A DNA stretch of 35,841 bases from Acidimicrobiaceae bacterium (GTDB lineage: Bacteria; Actinomycetota; Acidimicrobiia; Acidimicrobiales; RAAP-2): assembly GCA_013044285.1 (NCBI GenBank), contig JABEUS010000116.1, forward strand, positions 1-35,841, in the 5' to 3' direction. The notes beneath the pieces were generated by a model that was not told the origin of the DNA, made no database searches, and worked only from the letters and a program-made list of their open reading frames with translations. A program made the position numbers and the translations under genes. Positions 19,177-30,419 of this stretch are shown here, one piece after another (positions within the stretch are counted from its first letter, which is position 1; every line of letters starts with the position of its first letter).

Positions 19177-19466
19177 TGCGTGACGCGATGAGCGTGCTAA
19201 TTCGCCCGGTGGTGTCGGAGAAGTCCACCCGCCTCATGGAAGAGCGTACCTACACCTTCGTGGTCGACCCGCGAGCCACCAAGATCGACGTGCGTAACGC
19301 CGTCGAGCAGGCTTTCAACGTGAAGGTCCAGAAGGTCAACACCTTGAACCGCCCCGGCAAGGCCACCCGCAATCGCCGGACCGGCGTGGTGGGGACTCGC
19401 CCGTCGACCAAGCGCGCCATTGTGACGCTGCGCGAGGGCGACTCGATCAACCTCTTCGAGAGCTAA
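19176..19466 (+). CDS. rplW: 50S ribosomal protein L23
   Basis: [43 protein letters not shown]. Confidence 0.97.
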   Translation: MRDAMSVLIRPVVSEKSTRLMEERTYTFVVDPRATKIDVRNAVEQAFNVKVQKVNTLNRPGKATRNRRTGVVGTRPSTKRAIVTLREGDSINLFES

Positions 19467-19474
19467 GGAAGACC

Positions 19475-20308
19475 ATGGCCCTTCGACACCGTAAGCCAAC
19501 GAGCCCGGGACGCCGTTTTCAGAGCGTTTCGGACTTCGCTGAGATCACCCGGACGACTCCGGAGAAGTCGCTGCTCGATCCCAAGCCCAAGACCGGAGGA
19601 CGCAACTCCTACGGTCGTAAGACCTCGCGTCACCGTGGTGGTGGTCACAAGCAGCAGTACCGCATCATCGACTTCAAGCGCAATAAGGACGGAGTTCCCG
19701 GCAAGATTGCGTCGATCGAATACGACCCCAACCGCAGCTGTCGCATCGCCCTCGTGCACTACGCCGACGGTGAGAAGCGCTACATCCTTGCCCCCCAGGG
19801 CCTAAAGGTGGGCGACGTCGTGGAGTCGGGCCCCAAGGCCGACATTCGTAACGGCAACGCGTTGCCCATGCGCTACATCCCGACCGGTTCGACCGTCCAC
19901 AACGTGGAGGTTCGTCCCGGCGGTGGGGGCAAGATGGGCCGCAGTGCCGGGATGAGTGTTCAGTTGGTGGCGAAGGACGGCGACTACGCCGTCTTGCGTC
20001 TGCCGTCGACGGAAATGCGACGAGTGCCGATTGACTGCCGTGCGACGCTCGGCGAAGTCGGTAACTCGGAGCACGAGCTCATCAAGATCGGTAAGGCGGG
20101 TCGTAACCGCTGGAAGGGAATCCGTCCCCAGACTCGCGGTGTCGCTATGAACCCGGTCGACCACCCCCTCGGTGGTGGTGAAGGTAAGACGTCGGGTGGT
20201 CGTCACCCGGTGTCGCCGTGGGGTCAGCCCGAAGGTCGCACCCGACTGCCCAAGCCGTCGGACTCTCTCATCATTCGTCGTCGCCGCGGACGCGGTTCGC
20301 GGAGGTAG
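19475..20308 (+). CDS. rplB: 50S ribosomal protein L2
   Basis: [57 protein letters not shown]. Confidence 0.98.
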   Translation: MALRHRKPTSPGRRFQSVSDFAEITRTTPEKSLLDPKPKTGGRNSYGRKTSRHRGGGHKQQYRIIDFKRNKDGVPGKIASIEYDPNRSCRIALVHYADGEKRYILAPQGLKVGDVVESGPKADIRNGNALPMRYIPTGSTVHNVEVRPGGGGKMGRSAGMSVQLVAKDGDYAVLRLPSTEMRRVPIDCRATLGEVGNSEHELIKIGKAGRNRWKGIRPQTRGVAMNPVDHPLGGGEGKTSGGRHPVSPWGQPEGRTRLPKPSDSLIIRRRRGRGSRR

Positions 20309-20315
20309 GTAAACA

Positions 20316-20594
20316 ATGTCACGTAGCCTGAAAAAGGGGCCCTTCATCGACGCCCACCTGCTCAAGAAGGTGGACGCGCTGAACGAGGCCAACGAAAAGA
20401 AGGTCGTCAAGACCTGGAGTCGTCGCTCGACGATTATCCCCGACATGGTCGGACACACCTTCGCTGTTCACGACGGACGTCGTCACGTTCCGGTCTTCGT
20501 CTCGGAGTCCATGGTGGGACACAAGTTGGGTGAGTTCGCTCCGACGAGAACCTTTAAGTTCCACGCAGGCCAGGAAAAGACGGGACGGCGCTAA
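20316..20594 (+). CDS. rpsS: 30S ribosomal protein S19
   Basis: [41 protein letters not shown]. Confidence 0.98.
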   Translation: MSRSLKKGPFIDAHLLKKVDALNEANEKKVVKTWSRRSTIIPDMVGHTFAVHDGRRHVPVFVSESMVGHKLGEFAPTRTFKFHAGQEKTGRR

Positions 20595-21229
20595 TGAGTG
20601 GAGCGAAGACGAACGAGCGTCCGGGGACCCGGGCGGTCCTGCGGGGCTACCACATGTCGGCCAGCAAGGCTCGCGTGGTGCTGGACCTCATTCGAGGTCG
20701 CGACGTGCAGACGGCCGCCGAAATCCTTCAGGGTACGACTCGCGAAGCGGCGGACGTGGTGCTCAAGGTTTTGGTGTCGGCTGTGGCCAACGCGGTGAAT
20801 AACGACGGCTTGAACGCCGAGGACCTCTACGTCGCCGCGGCTTTCGCCGACGAGGGCGTGACGATGAAGCGTTTTAAGCCTCGCGCGCGTGGTCGAGCGG
20901 GCAAGATTCGCAAGCGCGCCTGTCACATCACGGTGATCGTGGCCCGGTTGGACGACGACCGCCTGGAAGTCGTCCGGGCCTCCCGGAGTGCTCAGGTTGG
21001 TGCGTCGCGTGCTCGCCGAGTTGCGTCGTCGCGTCGGGGACGCAGTGACGCCGCCGCGAGTGACGAGATGGTTGAGGAGACGGCGGTGCTCGAAGAGAAC
21101 GTCGTCTCCGAGAGTCCGGTCGAGGTCGGCGCTGACGTCACGGAGTTGACCACCGCGGACGAGATGGTGGTCGACGAGACGGCGACGTCCAGCGACGAGA
21201 CGGACGAGACCCCTGAGGAGACGAAGTAA
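20594..21229 (+). CDS. rplV: 50S ribosomal protein L22 with long acidic C-terminal extension
   Basis: [48 protein letters not shown]; about 90 aa of acidic tail. Confidence 0.95.
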   Translation: MSGAKTNERPGTRAVLRGYHMSASKARVVLDLIRGRDVQTAAEILQGTTREAADVVLKVLVSAVANAVNNDGLNAEDLYVAAAFADEGVTMKRFKPRARGRAGKIRKRACHITVIVARLDDDRLEVVRASRSAQVGASRARRVASSRRGRSDAAASDEMVEETAVLEENVVSESPVEVGADVTELTTADEMVVDETATSSDETDETPEETK

Positions 21230-22158
21230 TGGGCCAGAAAGTTAATCCTTACGGTTTCCGTCTGGGTATCACCACGGATTGGAAGTCTCGTTGGTTCAAG
21301 GAGCGCGGCTACAAGGACCTCGTCATTGAGGACTGGAAGATTCGCGACTACCTGACCAAGCAGCTCGAGAGCGCGGCGGTGAGCCGAATTGAGATTGAGC
21401 GTAACGCGGACCGCGTGCGCGTCGACATTCACACCGCTCGCCCCGGAATCGTCATCGGGCGTCGCGGCGCCGAGGCGGAGCGCTTGAAGAAGGAGCTCGA
21501 GAAGATCACCGGGCAAAAGAACAAGATTTCCCTCAACATCCAAGAGATCAAGCAGCCCGAACTCGACGCAGCACTCATCGCTCAAGGAATCTGCGATCAG
21601 TTGGTACGCCGAGTGGCCTTTCGTCGCGCGATGAAGCGCGGTATTCAGACGGTGCAGAAGGCCGGAGCGCTCGGTGTTCGCATCCAGGCGTCGGGACGTC
21701 TGGGTGGAGCCGAAATGAGTCGTCGGGAGTCCTACCGCGAAGGCCGAGTGCCGCTGCACACGCTGCGCGCGGATATCGACTACGGGTTCCGCGAGGCCCG
21801 TACGTCGACTGGTCGCATCGGGGTCAAGGTGTGGATCTACAAGGGTGACATTCTGCCCTACCAGTTGTCGAACGACGAAGAGATCACCCGTAAGGCCGCC
21901 CTGGCCGCGGGTGATGCCGTCACCAACTCCCCCAGCGCCCCGAAGGGTGTGGTGCGCGCCGGTGGAGGTCGTCGCCGCGTGGAGAACGCCGACGGCGAAG
22001 GTGCCGCTGAGTCCTCGGTCGCAGTTGAGGTGGAAGATCGTGAGTTGTTGGCCGTCACCGATGACGTCGAGCGCGTGCTCGCGGTCGAAGAGGACATCGA
22101 GCGCCGTACCATCAGCGACCACAACGACACCCCGCACTTCCGAAAGGACGTGGAGTAA
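21229..22158 (+). CDS. rpsC: 30S ribosomal protein S3 with C-terminal extension
   Basis: [41 protein letters not shown]; 309 aa. Confidence 0.97.
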   Translation: MGQKVNPYGFRLGITTDWKSRWFKERGYKDLVIEDWKIRDYLTKQLESAAVSRIEIERNADRVRVDIHTARPGIVIGRRGAEAERLKKELEKITGQKNKISLNIQEIKQPELDAALIAQGICDQLVRRVAFRRAMKRGIQTVQKAGALGVRIQASGRLGGAEMSRRESYREGRVPLHTLRADIDYGFREARTSTGRIGVKVWIYKGDILPYQLSNDEEITRKAALAAGDAVTNSPSAPKGVVRAGGGRRRVENADGEGAAESSVAVEVEDRELLAVTDDVERVLAVEEDIERRTISDHNDTPHFRKDVE

Positions 22159-22160
22159 CT

Positions 22161-22598
22161 ATGTTGATGCCCCGTAAGGTCAAGTACCGTAAGCAGCAGC
22201 GCGGGCGTATGGCCGGCGTCGCCAAGGGCGGCGTGGACATTGCCTTCGGCGACTTCGGTATTCAGGCCCTCGAGGCCGGTTGGATTACCGCCCGTCAGAT
22301 CGAGGCCGCTCGTATCGCGATGACCCGTCACGTACGTCGTGGTGGAAAGGTCTGGATTCGGGTCTTCCCGGATAAGCCGGTCACCGCTAAGCCCGCCGAA
22401 ACCCGTATGGGTTCGGGTAAGGGTAACCCGGAGTTCTGGGTGGCCGTGGTGAAGCCCGGTCGAATCATGTTCGAGTTGGGTGGCGTGAGTGAAGAACTTG
22501 CGCGCGAGGCGATGGATCGTGCGATTCAGAAGTTGCCGATTAAGGCGAAGTTCGTCGTGCGTCCCGGTACCCACGGTACGTCGGAGGTGACGATCTAA
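22161..22598 (+). CDS. rplP: 50S ribosomal protein L16
   Basis: [39 protein letters not shown]. Confidence 0.98.
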   Translation: MLMPRKVKYRKQQRGRMAGVAKGGVDIAFGDFGIQALEAGWITARQIEAARIAMTRHVRRGGKVWIRVFPDKPVTAKPAETRMGSGKGNPEFWVAVVKPGRIMFELGGVSEELAREAMDRAIQKLPIKAKFVVRPGTHGTSEVTI

Positions 22599-22834
22599 TG
22601 GCTAAGCACGCGGAACGAGTGTCGGAACTGCGAGAGTTGCCGGACCACGAATTGCTCGAGCGTCTCGGTGAGTCGCGTCGGGAGTTGTTTAACCTGCGCT
22701 TCCAGTTGGCCACCGGTCAGTTGGAGAACAGCGCGCGTCTCGGCCAGGTGCGTCGAGAGATTGCGCGGTTGTCCACTCTCGTGCGTGAGCGCGAGATTTC
22801 GGCGGCCGAGGTTCTAGTAGGAGAAGGTGAGTAG
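22598..22834 (+). CDS. rpmC: 50S ribosomal protein L29
   Basis: [32 protein letters not shown]. Confidence 0.95.
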   Translation: MAKHAERVSELRELPDHELLERLGESRRELFNLRFQLATGQLENSARLGQVRREIARLSTLVREREISAAEVLVGEGE

Positions 22835-22836
22835 TC

Positions 22837-23115
22837 ATGAGTGACGCGATCAACGAGGTCGAGCGTCCGAACCCGCGCAAAGTGCGCGAGGGCATTGTCG
22901 TCTCGGACAAGATGGACCAGACCCTCGTCGTAGCCGTGAATGAGCGCGTGAGTCACGCCCGTTACGGCAAGACCGTTCAGCGCACGAAGAAGCTCTACGT
23001 GCACGACGCTGGCAACGAGGCCAAGGTGGGTGACCGCGTTCGGGTCCAAGAGACCCGACCGCTCTCCAAGCTCAAGCGCTGGCGCTTGACCGAAGTGCTG
23101 GAGCGTGCCCGATGA
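22837..23115 (+). CDS. rpsQ: 30S ribosomal protein S17
   Basis: [41 protein letters not shown]. Confidence 0.97.
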   Translation: MSDAINEVERPNPRKVREGIVVSDKMDQTLVVAVNERVSHARYGKTVQRTKKLYVHDAGNEAKVGDRVRVQETRPLSKLKRWRLTEVLERAR

Positions 23116-23480
23116 TTCAGCAAGAGTCTCGCCTCAAGGTGGCGGACAACTCCGGAGCCCGCGAGGTGCTGTGCATCCGTGTGCTCGGGGGATCACGCCG
23201 CCGCTACGCCTCCATTGGCGACGTCTTCATCGGAACGGTGAAGGACGCCATCCCGGGGGCCACGGTGAAGAAGGGTGACGTGGTTCGCTGCGTCGTCGTT
23301 CGCACCGCCAAGGAGAAGCGTCGTCCCGACGGCTCCTACATCAAATTCGACGACAATGCGGCCGTGATTATCAACGACCAGCTTCAGCCCCGCGGTACCC
23401 GAATCTTTGGGCCGGTGGGACGCGAGTTGCGTGACAAGAAGTTCATGCGCATCATTTCTCTGGCGCCGGAGGTGCTGTGA
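23112..23480 (+). CDS. rplN: 50S ribosomal protein L14
   Basis: [33 protein letters not shown]; 122 aa. Confidence 0.98.
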   Translation: MIQQESRLKVADNSGAREVLCIRVLGGSRRRYASIGDVFIGTVKDAIPGATVKKGDVVRCVVVRTAKEKRRPDGSYIKFDDNAAVIINDQLQPRGTRIFGPVGRELRDKKFMRIISLAPEVL

Positions 23481-23785
23481 TGAAGATTCACAAGGGTGAC
23501 GAAGTCCTCGTCATCGCGGGCAAGTTCCGCGGTGAGCGGGCCCGCGTCGAAGAGGCGATGCCCCGGGAGAACAAGGTGATTCTCGAGGGTTTGAACATCG
23601 CAAAGCGCCACACCAAGCAGCAGGGTGAGTTACTGCAGGCGGGAATCATCGACAAAGTGATGCCGATGCACGCCTCCAACGTGGCGCTCTGGTGCGGTGG
23701 GCACAAGGGTCCGGCGCGAGCCGGTTTCAAGGTGGCTGACGGCGCCAAGGTGCGCGTCTGCCGGAAGTGTGGAGGGACGCTGTGA
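23480..23785 (+). CDS. rplX: 50S ribosomal protein L24
   Basis: [51 protein letters not shown] overlap with rplN (GTG at 23477 is also possible). Confidence 0.96.
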   Translation: MKIHKGDEVLVIAGKFRGERARVEEAMPRENKVILEGLNIAKRHTKQQGELLQAGIIDKVMPMHASNVALWCGGHKGPARAGFKVADGAKVRVCRKCGGTL

Positions 23786-24345
23786 CCACGACTACCCGTC
23801 CGCGGCTGAAGGTTCGTTTCGACAACGAAGTGCGTGCCGCGCTCAAGGACCAGCTCGATCTCGACAACATCATGCAGGTTCCCCGGTTGGAGAAGATCGT
23901 GGTGAACGCTGGTGTGGGGCGCGCCACTCAGCAGGCCTCTCTGCTCGACGGCGCCCAGCGCGACCTGGAGCTGATCACCGGTCAGAAGCCGATCGTGACC
24001 AGAGCTCGCAAGTCGATTTCGAGTTTCAAGTTGCGCGAGGGTCAACCCATCGGTGCCAAGGTGACTCTGCGCGGTGACCGTGCCTGGGAGTTCTTTGACC
24101 GACTGCTCTCCCTCTCGATTCCGCGAATCCGTGACTTTCGAGGGTTGTCAGCGAAGTCCTTCGACGGACACGGCAACTACACCTTCGGTGTGAACGATCA
24201 ATTGATCTTCCCCGAGATTGACTACGACAAGGTCGACAGCCCCCGTGGGTTCGACATCACGATTGTCACGACGGCCGAGACCGACGAACAGGGACGTGCG
24301 TTCCTGCGGGCCTTCGGCTTCCCCTTCAAGCAGGAGAATCGATAA
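23782..24345 (+). CDS. rplE: 50S ribosomal protein L5
   Basis: GTG start overlapping the rpl[53 protein letters not shown]. Confidence 0.97.
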   Translation: MTTTTRPRLKVRFDNEVRAALKDQLDLDNIMQVPRLEKIVVNAGVGRATQQASLLDGAQRDLELITGQKPIVTRARKSISSFKLREGQPIGAKVTLRGDRAWEFFDRLLSLSIPRIRDFRGLSAKSFDGHGNYTFGVNDQLIFPEIDYDKVDSPRGFDITIVTTAETDEQGRAFLRAFGFPFKQENR

Positions 24346-24347
24346 GC

Positions 24348-24533
24348 ATGGCGAAGAAGTCTCTTCGAATCAAGCAGCAGGCGACGCCGAAGTTCTCCAC
24401 GCGCGCCTACACACGCTGCGAGCGTTGTGGGCGTCCCCGTTCCGTTTACCGCAAGTTCGGCCTGTGCCGTATTTGCCTGCGCCAGATGGTCCACGCCGGT
24501 GAAGTCCCCGGTGTGACCAAGGCGAGCTGGTAG
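24348..24533 (+). CDS. rpsN: 30S ribosomal protein S14 type Z (zinc form)
   Basis: 61 aa; [39 protein letters not shown]. Confidence 0.97.
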   Translation: MAKKSLRIKQQATPKFSTRAYTRCERCGRPRSVYRKFGLCRICLRQMVHAGEVPGVTKASW

Positions 24534-24543
24534 GAGGTACGCG

Positions 24544-24948
24544 ATGACAATGACTGACCCGATCGCCGACATGCTGACGCGCATTCGCAACGCGAACGCC
24601 GCCATGTTCGACAGTGTCGCGATGCCGAGCTCGAAGTTGAAGGTCTCCCTGGCCCACGTGCTGGAGAGGGAGGGCTTCATTTCGGGGTTCCGCGTGACGA
24701 AGGCGGACGGCAAGCCGGGCGACACCCTGGAAATAACCCTGAAGTACTCCGAGGACCGTAAGAAGACCATCGCTGGAATCAAGCGAGTGTCGAAGCCCGG
24801 TCTGCGTATCTACAAGAAGTCGAGCGAGATGCCCAAGGTTCTCGGCGGCGTGGGCGTGGCGGTGGTATCCACCAGTCACGGGCTCATGACCGACCGGGAG
24901 GCCCGCAAGGCGAAGCTCGGTGGCGAGGTGCTTTGCTATGTCTGGTAA
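24544..24948 (+). CDS. rpsH: 30S ribosomal protein S8
   Basis: [48 protein letters not shown]. Confidence 0.98.
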   Translation: MTMTDPIADMLTRIRNANAAMFDSVAMPSSKLKVSLAHVLEREGFISGFRVTKADGKPGDTLEITLKYSEDRKKTIAGIKRVSKPGLRIYKKSSEMPKVLGGVGVAVVSTSHGLMTDREARKAKLGGEVLCYVW

Positions 24949-24975
24949 CTCGCGTCTCTCAACGGAGGTGTGCTG

Positions 24976-25515
24976 ATGTCTCGCATCGGTCGTAACCCGA
25001 TTACTGTCCCCGCCGGGGTCACCGTGAGTGTGGCCGGACTCGACGTGACCGTCGAGGGACCGAGCGCGTCCATGACCCGTCGTCTTCCTGAGGGCATCAC
25101 TCTCCACCAGGAGGGTGATGTGCTGACCGTGGTCCGTGCGGCCGAGACCACGTCTCTCAAGAGCCTCCACGGACTGACCCGGACCCTCGTCGCCAACATG
25201 GTGACCGGTGTCACTAACGGTTGGTCGAAGGAGTTGGAGATCATCGGCGTGGGTTACCGCGCCGCCTCCGCCGGTCCGAGTTCCATTGACTTGGCCCTCG
25301 GCTTCTCTCACCCCGTGAAGTTCAACGCCCCCGACGGCGTCACCTTCGAGGTGCCCTCACCCACTCGTATCGTGGTGAAGGGTCCCGACAAGGAGGTCGT
25401 GGGTCAGGTGGCGGCGAACATCCGCAAGATTCGCAAGCCCGAGCCCTACAAGGGCAAGGGTGTGCGCTACCTCGGCGAGCGCGTGCTGCGCAAGGCCGGA
25501 AAGGCGGCGAAGTAA
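24976..25515 (+). CDS. rplF: 50S ribosomal protein L6
   Basis: ATG at 24976 7 nt after [46 protein letters not shown]. Confidence 0.97.
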   Translation: MSRIGRNPITVPAGVTVSVAGLDVTVEGPSASMTRRLPEGITLHQEGDVLTVVRAAETTSLKSLHGLTRTLVANMVTGVTNGWSKELEIIGVGYRAASAGPSSIDLALGFSHPVKFNAPDGVTFEVPSPTRIVVKGPDKEVVGQVAANIRKIRKPEPYKGKGVRYLGERVLRKAGKAAK

Positions 25516-25868
25516 TGCCTCGTACAACTCGTGAACTGCGCCAGCGTCGACACGCGCGCATTCGGCGCAAGCTCTCGGGCACGCCCGAGCGCCCCCGCGT
25601 GGCCGTGAGCCGCACGGCGAAGCACATTTCGGCCCAAATCATCGATGACCTCAACGGACGCACCCTGGCGGCCGCCTCTTCTACGGAGAAGGCGCTGGCG
25701 GTGACCGGAGGAAACATCGAGGGGGCGAAGAAGGTTGCCGAAGCGCTCGCTCAGCGTTGCGCGGAGGCCCACATCACCACGGTCGTGTTCGACCGGGGTG
25801 GTTACGACTACCACGGCCGCGTGGCGGCCTTCGCCGACGCGCTGCGCGCGGGCGGATTGGAGTTCTAA
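25515..25868 (+). CDS. rplR: 50S ribosomal protein L18
   Basis: [61 protein letters not shown]. Confidence 0.97.
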   Translation: MPRTTRELRQRRHARIRRKLSGTPERPRVAVSRTAKHISAQIIDDLNGRTLAAASSTEKALAVTGGNIEGAKKVAEALAQRCAEAHITTVVFDRGGYDYHGRVAAFADALRAGGLEF

Positions 25869-26419
25869 TGAGTGATCTCGAGCAGTTCGAAGAGCGCACC
25901 ATCAAGGTGAATCGCGTGTCGAAGGTTGTGAAGGGTGGACGTCGGTTCTCCTTCACCGCCCTGATGGTGATCGGTGACGGCAACGGGCGAGTCGGCCTGG
26001 GCTACGGCAAGGCCAAGGAGGCCGGGCTGGCAGTTCAGAAGGGCATCGAGGAGGCTCGCAAGAACCTCTTCGAAGTACCGCTGGCTGGATCGACCATCGT
26101 CTACCCGGTTATCGGGGAGGCGGGCGCCGGACGAGTGCTGATGAAGCCGGCAGCTCCGGGTACTGGCGTCATCGCCGGTGGAGCCGCTCGCGCCATCTTG
26201 GAGATGGCCGGCGTGAAGGACATTGTCGCCAAGTCTCTAGGCTCGTCGAACGGTATCAACGTGGCTCACGCCACCATCGACGCTCTGAAGCAGATTCGTC
26301 GTCCCGAGGACATTGCGCGTCTGCGCGACCGTCCGGCCGACCAGGTCATTCCTTCGGGCACGCTGCGGGCCTACCGCGAGCGTCAGCGCGAGGCCGATCT
26401 ATTCAAGACGGAGGCGTGA
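25868..26419 (+). CDS. rpsE: 30S ribosomal protein S5
   Basis: [36 protein letters not shown]; start at 25868. Confidence 0.97.
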   Translation: MSDLEQFEERTIKVNRVSKVVKGGRRFSFTALMVIGDGNGRVGLGYGKAKEAGLAVQKGIEEARKNLFEVPLAGSTIVYPVIGEAGAGRVLMKPAAPGTGVIAGGAARAILEMAGVKDIVAKSLGSSNGINVAHATIDALKQIRRPEDIARLRDRPADQVIPSGTLRAYRERQREADLFKTEA

Positions 26420-26420
26420 G

Positions 26421-26603
26421 ATGGCGCTCAAGGTGACCCAGATTCGTTCCTCAATCGCTACGAAGCCCAAGCACCGCGGTACGCTGCGGGCGCTCGGGCT
26501 GCGGGGGATCGGGCAGTCCAACGTTCTCCCCGACCGTCCCGAGATCCACGGGATGATCGCGCGAGTACCCCACCTAATTACTGTGGAAGAGGTGAGTGAA
26601 TGA
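26421..26603 (+). CDS. rpmD: 50S ribosomal protein L30
   Basis: KVTQIRSSIATKPKHRGTLRALGLRGIGQSNVLPDRPEIHGMIARVPHLITVEE. Confidence 0.96.
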   Translation: MALKVTQIRSSIATKPKHRGTLRALGLRGIGQSNVLPDRPEIHGMIARVPHLITVEEVSE

Positions 26604-27085
26604 AACTCCACGACTTAACGTCTCCCGAAGGTTCGACCCACCGACGTAAAATCGTCGGTCGTGGTATCGCGGGTAAGGGCGGTAAGACCGCCGGACGCGG
26701 TACCAAGGGACAGAAGGCTCGGCGTCAGATCCCGGCCGGCTTCGAGGGTGGGCAGTTGCCCCTCCTGCAACGCATTCCGAAGTTGAAGGGGTTCACCAAC
26801 CCCTTCCGCGTTGAGTACACCCCGGTGAACTTGGACGCTATCGCTCGACTGGGCGTAAGCGAAGTGACCCTCGACGTCTTCGTCGAGCAGGGATTGGCCC
26901 GTCGCGGCGACCTGGTGAAGGTGCTCGGTCGCGGTGAGTTGGCCGGTGCGGTGTCGGTGGCGGCCCACGGGTTCTCGCAGAGTGCCCGAGAGGCCATTGA
27001 GTCCGCGGGCGGTTCGGTGACCATTCTCGACAAGCCCTTCGCCGTGCGTCCGCCGGCGGCGGGTAACCAGCACCAGAACCGGTAG
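26600..27085 (+). CDS. rplO: 50S ribosomal protein L15
   Basis: RRKIVGRGIAGKGGKTAGRGTKGQKARRQIPAGFEGGQLPLLQRIPKLKGF. Confidence 0.97.
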   Translation: MKLHDLTSPEGSTHRRKIVGRGIAGKGGKTAGRGTKGQKARRQIPAGFEGGQLPLLQRIPKLKGFTNPFRVEYTPVNLDAIARLGVSEVTLDVFVEQGLARRGDLVKVLGRGELAGAVSVAAHGFSQSAREAIESAGGSVTILDKPFAVRPPAAGNQHQNR

Positions 27086-27091
27086 GCCCCG

Positions 27092-28378
27092 GTGCTGCGC
27101 CGTCTCGCCAACATCCTGCGGGTCCCCGACCTGCGTAATAAGGTGCTCTTCACGCTGCTCGTGGTGGCCCTCTACCAGCTCGGGGCGAATGTACCGATTC
27201 CCGGAGTGAGCTGGACGCAGATCCAGGCACTGCAGTCGAAGGCTGGTTCCAGCGGCGTTCTCGGGTTCTTGAATCTCTTTTCGGGTGGAGCGCTGACGAG
27301 GCTCGCGGTCTTCGGACTCGGAGTGATGCCCTACATCACCAGTTCCATCGTCATTCAGTTGCTGACGGGAGTTATTCCTCGGTTGACCCAGTGGCAAGAC
27401 GGGGGCCCGGAGGGCCAAGCCAAGATCACTCAGACGACGCGGTATTTGACGATTGCCCTGGCGCTTCTGCAGTCCACCGGTCTCGTCTACGCCTTCCACG
27501 GACACGACTCCGCCCTGCTCGGGTTCACAATCGACCTGATTCCGAAGTTCAACCTCTGGTTGGCGCTCTTCATGGTGCTGATCATGACAGCCGGTACGGC
27601 GTTCGTGATGTGGCTCGCCGAGCTGATCACCCAGCGCGGCATAGGTCAAGGCATGAGCATCCTCATCTTTGCGAACGTCGTCGCCGGTCTACCCACCGGA
27701 GGTCGCGTGGTCTGGGAAGAGGGAGGGCCCTACAAGTTCTTCACGATCCTGGTCATCTCGGTCGGACTCTTGTTCTTTATCGTGTTCATGGACAACGGTC
27801 AGCGGAGGATTCCGGTCACCTTCGCTCGGCGCGTGGTGGGACGACGGGAGATGGGTGGAAACTCCACCTACATTCCGATCAAGGTGAACCACTCCGGCGT
27901 GATTCCGATCATCTTCGCCTCGTCCGTTCTTTATCTCCCGGTGCTCTTATCGAACATCATCCCTTCGGCCGGCTTCACCAACTTCGTGAACACGACACTT
28001 CAACCGACGAATCTGCTCTACATCGTGGCCGACTTCGTGTTGATTTTCGCCTTCACCTTCTTCTACGTCTACATCGCCTTCGAGCCGCACCAGCAGAGTG
28101 AGTTGCTCCGTCAACAGGGTGGATTCGTCCCGGGTATTCGTCCGGGGGCGCCCACGGAGCGCTACTTCTCTCGTTTGCTGAGTCGTATCACGGTGGTGGG
28201 GGCAACGTTCCTCGCGTCAGTCGCGGTGGTGCCGTCGATTTTGATGTCGATTTGGAATATCAACCGATTCCCCTACTACGGCACCACGTTGTTGATTGCG
28301 GTCGGTGTGGCTCTTCAGACCATGCAACAGATTGATTCGCAGTTGATGATGCGCAACTACGAAGGGTTCTTGAAGTAA
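27092..28378 (+). CDS. secY: Preprotein translocase subunit SecY
   Basis: GTG start; ANVPIPGVSW, GVMPYITSSIVIQLLTGVIPRL, multiple TM segments; 428 aa. Confidence 0.98.
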   Translation: MLRRLANILRVPDLRNKVLFTLLVVALYQLGANVPIPGVSWTQIQALQSKAGSSGVLGFLNLFSGGALTRLAVFGLGVMPYITSSIVIQLLTGVIPRLTQWQDGGPEGQAKITQTTRYLTIALALLQSTGLVYAFHGHDSALLGFTIDLIPKFNLWLALFMVLIMTAGTAFVMWLAELITQRGIGQGMSILIFANVVAGLPTGGRVVWEEGGPYKFFTILVISVGLLFFIVFMDNGQRRIPVTFARRVVGRREMGGNSTYIPIKVNHSGVIPIIFASSVLYLPVLLSNIIPSAGFTNFVNTTLQPTNLLYIVADFVLIFAFTFFYVYIAFEPHQQSELLRQQGGFVPGIRPGAPTERYFSRLLSRITVVGATFLASVAVVPSILMSIWNINRFPYYGTTLLIAVGVALQTMQQIDSQLMMRNYEGFLK

Positions 28379-28381
28379 GCG

Positions 28382-29041
28382 ATGGCGGGTCGCGCGATCG
28401 TCGTCGTGCTCGGCAAACAGGGGGCCGGAAAAGGCACCCAGTGTGACCGGCTGTCGGAGAACCTCGGTATTCCCCACGTCTCCACGGGGGACATTCTGAG
28501 GGCCGCGGTGCGAGAGCGCACGCCGCTCGGTCTCGAGGTCGAGTCCGTCCTCGCCGCCGGCAATCTCGTGTCGGACGACCTCGTGAATCGACTCGTCGAG
28601 GAACGCTTCGTTCAGACCGACGCCCTTCGCGGGGCTCTATTGGACGGTTTTCCGCGCACTCCGGGACAGGCCGAGGCACTCGACACCTTTCTCGGCGAGG
28701 ACGGCATCAAAGTGGTGATTGACCTCGAAGTCTCCTCGGAACTGGTCATCGAACGTCTCTCGTCGCGCCGAGTGTGCCAGGAGTGCGGTGCGATCTATAA
28801 GGACACCGACGTCGCGGCCATTTCGGGAACCTGCGAACGTTGCGGGGGTGACGTCATTCAGCGGCCCGACGACTTTCCCGACGCCATCGCCCGCCGACTC
28901 GACACCTACGAACGCGACACCGCTCCCCTGAAGGAGTTTTACGAGCGACGTGGTCTCGTGGTGACCGTCGACGGTTCTCGATCGCCCGACGAGGTGACGG
29001 CTGATCTCGTGGAAGTCTTGAAGTCCCGGGACCTGACGTGA
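28382..29041 (+). CDS. adk: Adenylate kinase (zinc-type LID)
   Basis: LGKQGAGKGTQCDRL P-loop, LLDGFPRTPGQAEAL, LID CQECGAIY...CERCGG. Confidence 0.96.
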   Translation: MAGRAIVVVLGKQGAGKGTQCDRLSENLGIPHVSTGDILRAAVRERTPLGLEVESVLAAGNLVSDDLVNRLVEERFVQTDALRGALLDGFPRTPGQAEALDTFLGEDGIKVVIDLEVSSELVIERLSSRRVCQECGAIYKDTDVAAISGTCERCGGDVIQRPDDFPDAIARRLDTYERDTAPLKEFYERRGLVVTVDGSRSPDEVTADLVEVLKSRDLT

Positions 29042-29775
29042 GACGTTCGAAGGACGAGATCGCGAAGATGCGCCGGGCCGGCAAGGTCGTGGCGGAGATG
29101 CACGAGGCGACCCGCGCTGTTCTGCGACCCGGTATCACCACGGCGTACCTCAACGAAGTAGCTGCCGCCGTCCTCGAAAAGCGCGGGGCTCGTTCTAACT
29201 TTCTCGGGTATCACGGGTTCCCCGCGGTGATCTGCACCAGTCCGAACGACATGATTGTGCACGGAATTCCCGGTGAGTACGTCCTCGAAGAGGGTGACAT
29301 TATCTCGGTCGACTGCGGGGCAATTATTGAGGGCTACCACGGCGACGCCGCGTACACGGCGGGAGTGGGGGAGATTTCTCCCGACGCCCGTCGACTCCTC
29401 GAGGTCACGGAGCGCTCGTTGTGGGCCGGAGTGGACCAGATGACGGTGGGTAATCGTCTCCACGAAATCGGTCGGGCCGTTCAGACCGTCGCCGAGGCTG
29501 CCGGATTCTCCGTCGTCACCGAGTACGTGGGCCACGCCATTGGCACGGAGATGCACGAGCAGCCCCAGGTGCCTAACTACTGGCCGGGTAGCCCCGGTCC
29601 GACTCTGAAGTCCGGGATGGTCTTCGCGGTCGAGCCCATGGTGAACGTGGGAGGGCCCGAAACGTACACCTTGGACGACGGGTGGAGTGTGCTCACCGAA
29701 GACGGCTCCCTGTCGGCGCACTTTGAACACACCATCGCCATACTCGACGACGGACCCGAAGTTCTGACTCTCTAG
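29038..29775 (+). CDS. map: Methionine aminopeptidase, type I
   Basis: GTG start; ICTSPNDMIVHGIPG, DGYHGDAA-type metal site (EGYHGDAAYT), GHAIGTEMHEQPQVPNY. Confidence 0.97.
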   Translation: MRRSKDEIAKMRRAGKVVAEMHEATRAVLRPGITTAYLNEVAAAVLEKRGARSNFLGYHGFPAVICTSPNDMIVHGIPGEYVLEEGDIISVDCGAIIEGYHGDAAYTAGVGEISPDARRLLEVTERSLWAGVDQMTVGNRLHEIGRAVQTVAEAAGFSVVTEYVGHAIGTEMHEQPQVPNYWPGSPGPTLKSGMVFAVEPMVNVGGPETYTLDDGWSVLTEDGSLSAHFEHTIAILDDGPEVLTL

Positions 29776-30419
29776 AAGAGTCCGTCGGGGTGACGCTCCA
29801 TCTGGCGTTGGGCGAAGAGGGCCGCCTCGGTGCGACGCTGGAAGCCCAGTTTGGCGAGCAGGTTGGAGACGTAGTTTTTTACTGTTTTTTCGGCGAGAAA
29901 CATCGTCTCGCCAATCTCTCGGTTCGTCATCCCCTCACTCAACAACTCCAGAATCTTGCGTTCTTGGGGGCTGAGACTGGAGAGGCGTAGATCCTCGGCG
30001 ATCTGTCGGCGAAGTCGTTCCTTCGCTCGTTCGACCTGCTCGTCGCTCAACAGCATCTCTCCTTGAGCGACCCGACGGACTGCACTCACGAGCTCGTCGC
30101 CGCGCACGTTCTTCAAAACGTAGCCCCGGGCGCCGGCGATCACCGACGCACTCAGGGCTTCACTATCGGCGAAGGAGGTCAACATGAGACAGGCGAGCGA
30201 GGGGTACACCTCGCGCAGGCTTCGACAGAGGTCCACCCCCGAGCCATCGGGCAGTCGGACGTCGAGTACGGCGACGTCAACATCGGCGAGGTCTAAATCG
30301 AGGGCCTCGCCGACCATCCCCGCTTCGGCCACGACCCGGAGACCGTCGTGAGCCTCAAGGAGTTCGCGTAGTCCCCGTCGGACAATTTCGTGATCGTCGA
30401 CCAAAACCAGCCGGATCAT
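29772..30419 (-). CDS. devR: DevR/DosR-like NarL/LuxR-family response regulator
   Basis: [17 protein letters not shown] receiver, [11 protein letters not shown] phospho-Asp, HTH [31 protein letters not shown] close to recalled mycobacterial DevR ([31 protein letters not shown]). Confidence 0.85.
   Translation of the reverse strand: [215 protein letters not shown]

Noticed and set aside
28382-28450. Unusual adenylate kinase P-loop GKQGAGKGTQ instead of GPPGAGKGTQ
   Set aside because: Still fits GxxGxGKGTQ and is likely lineage variation; not strong enough for a separate finding.
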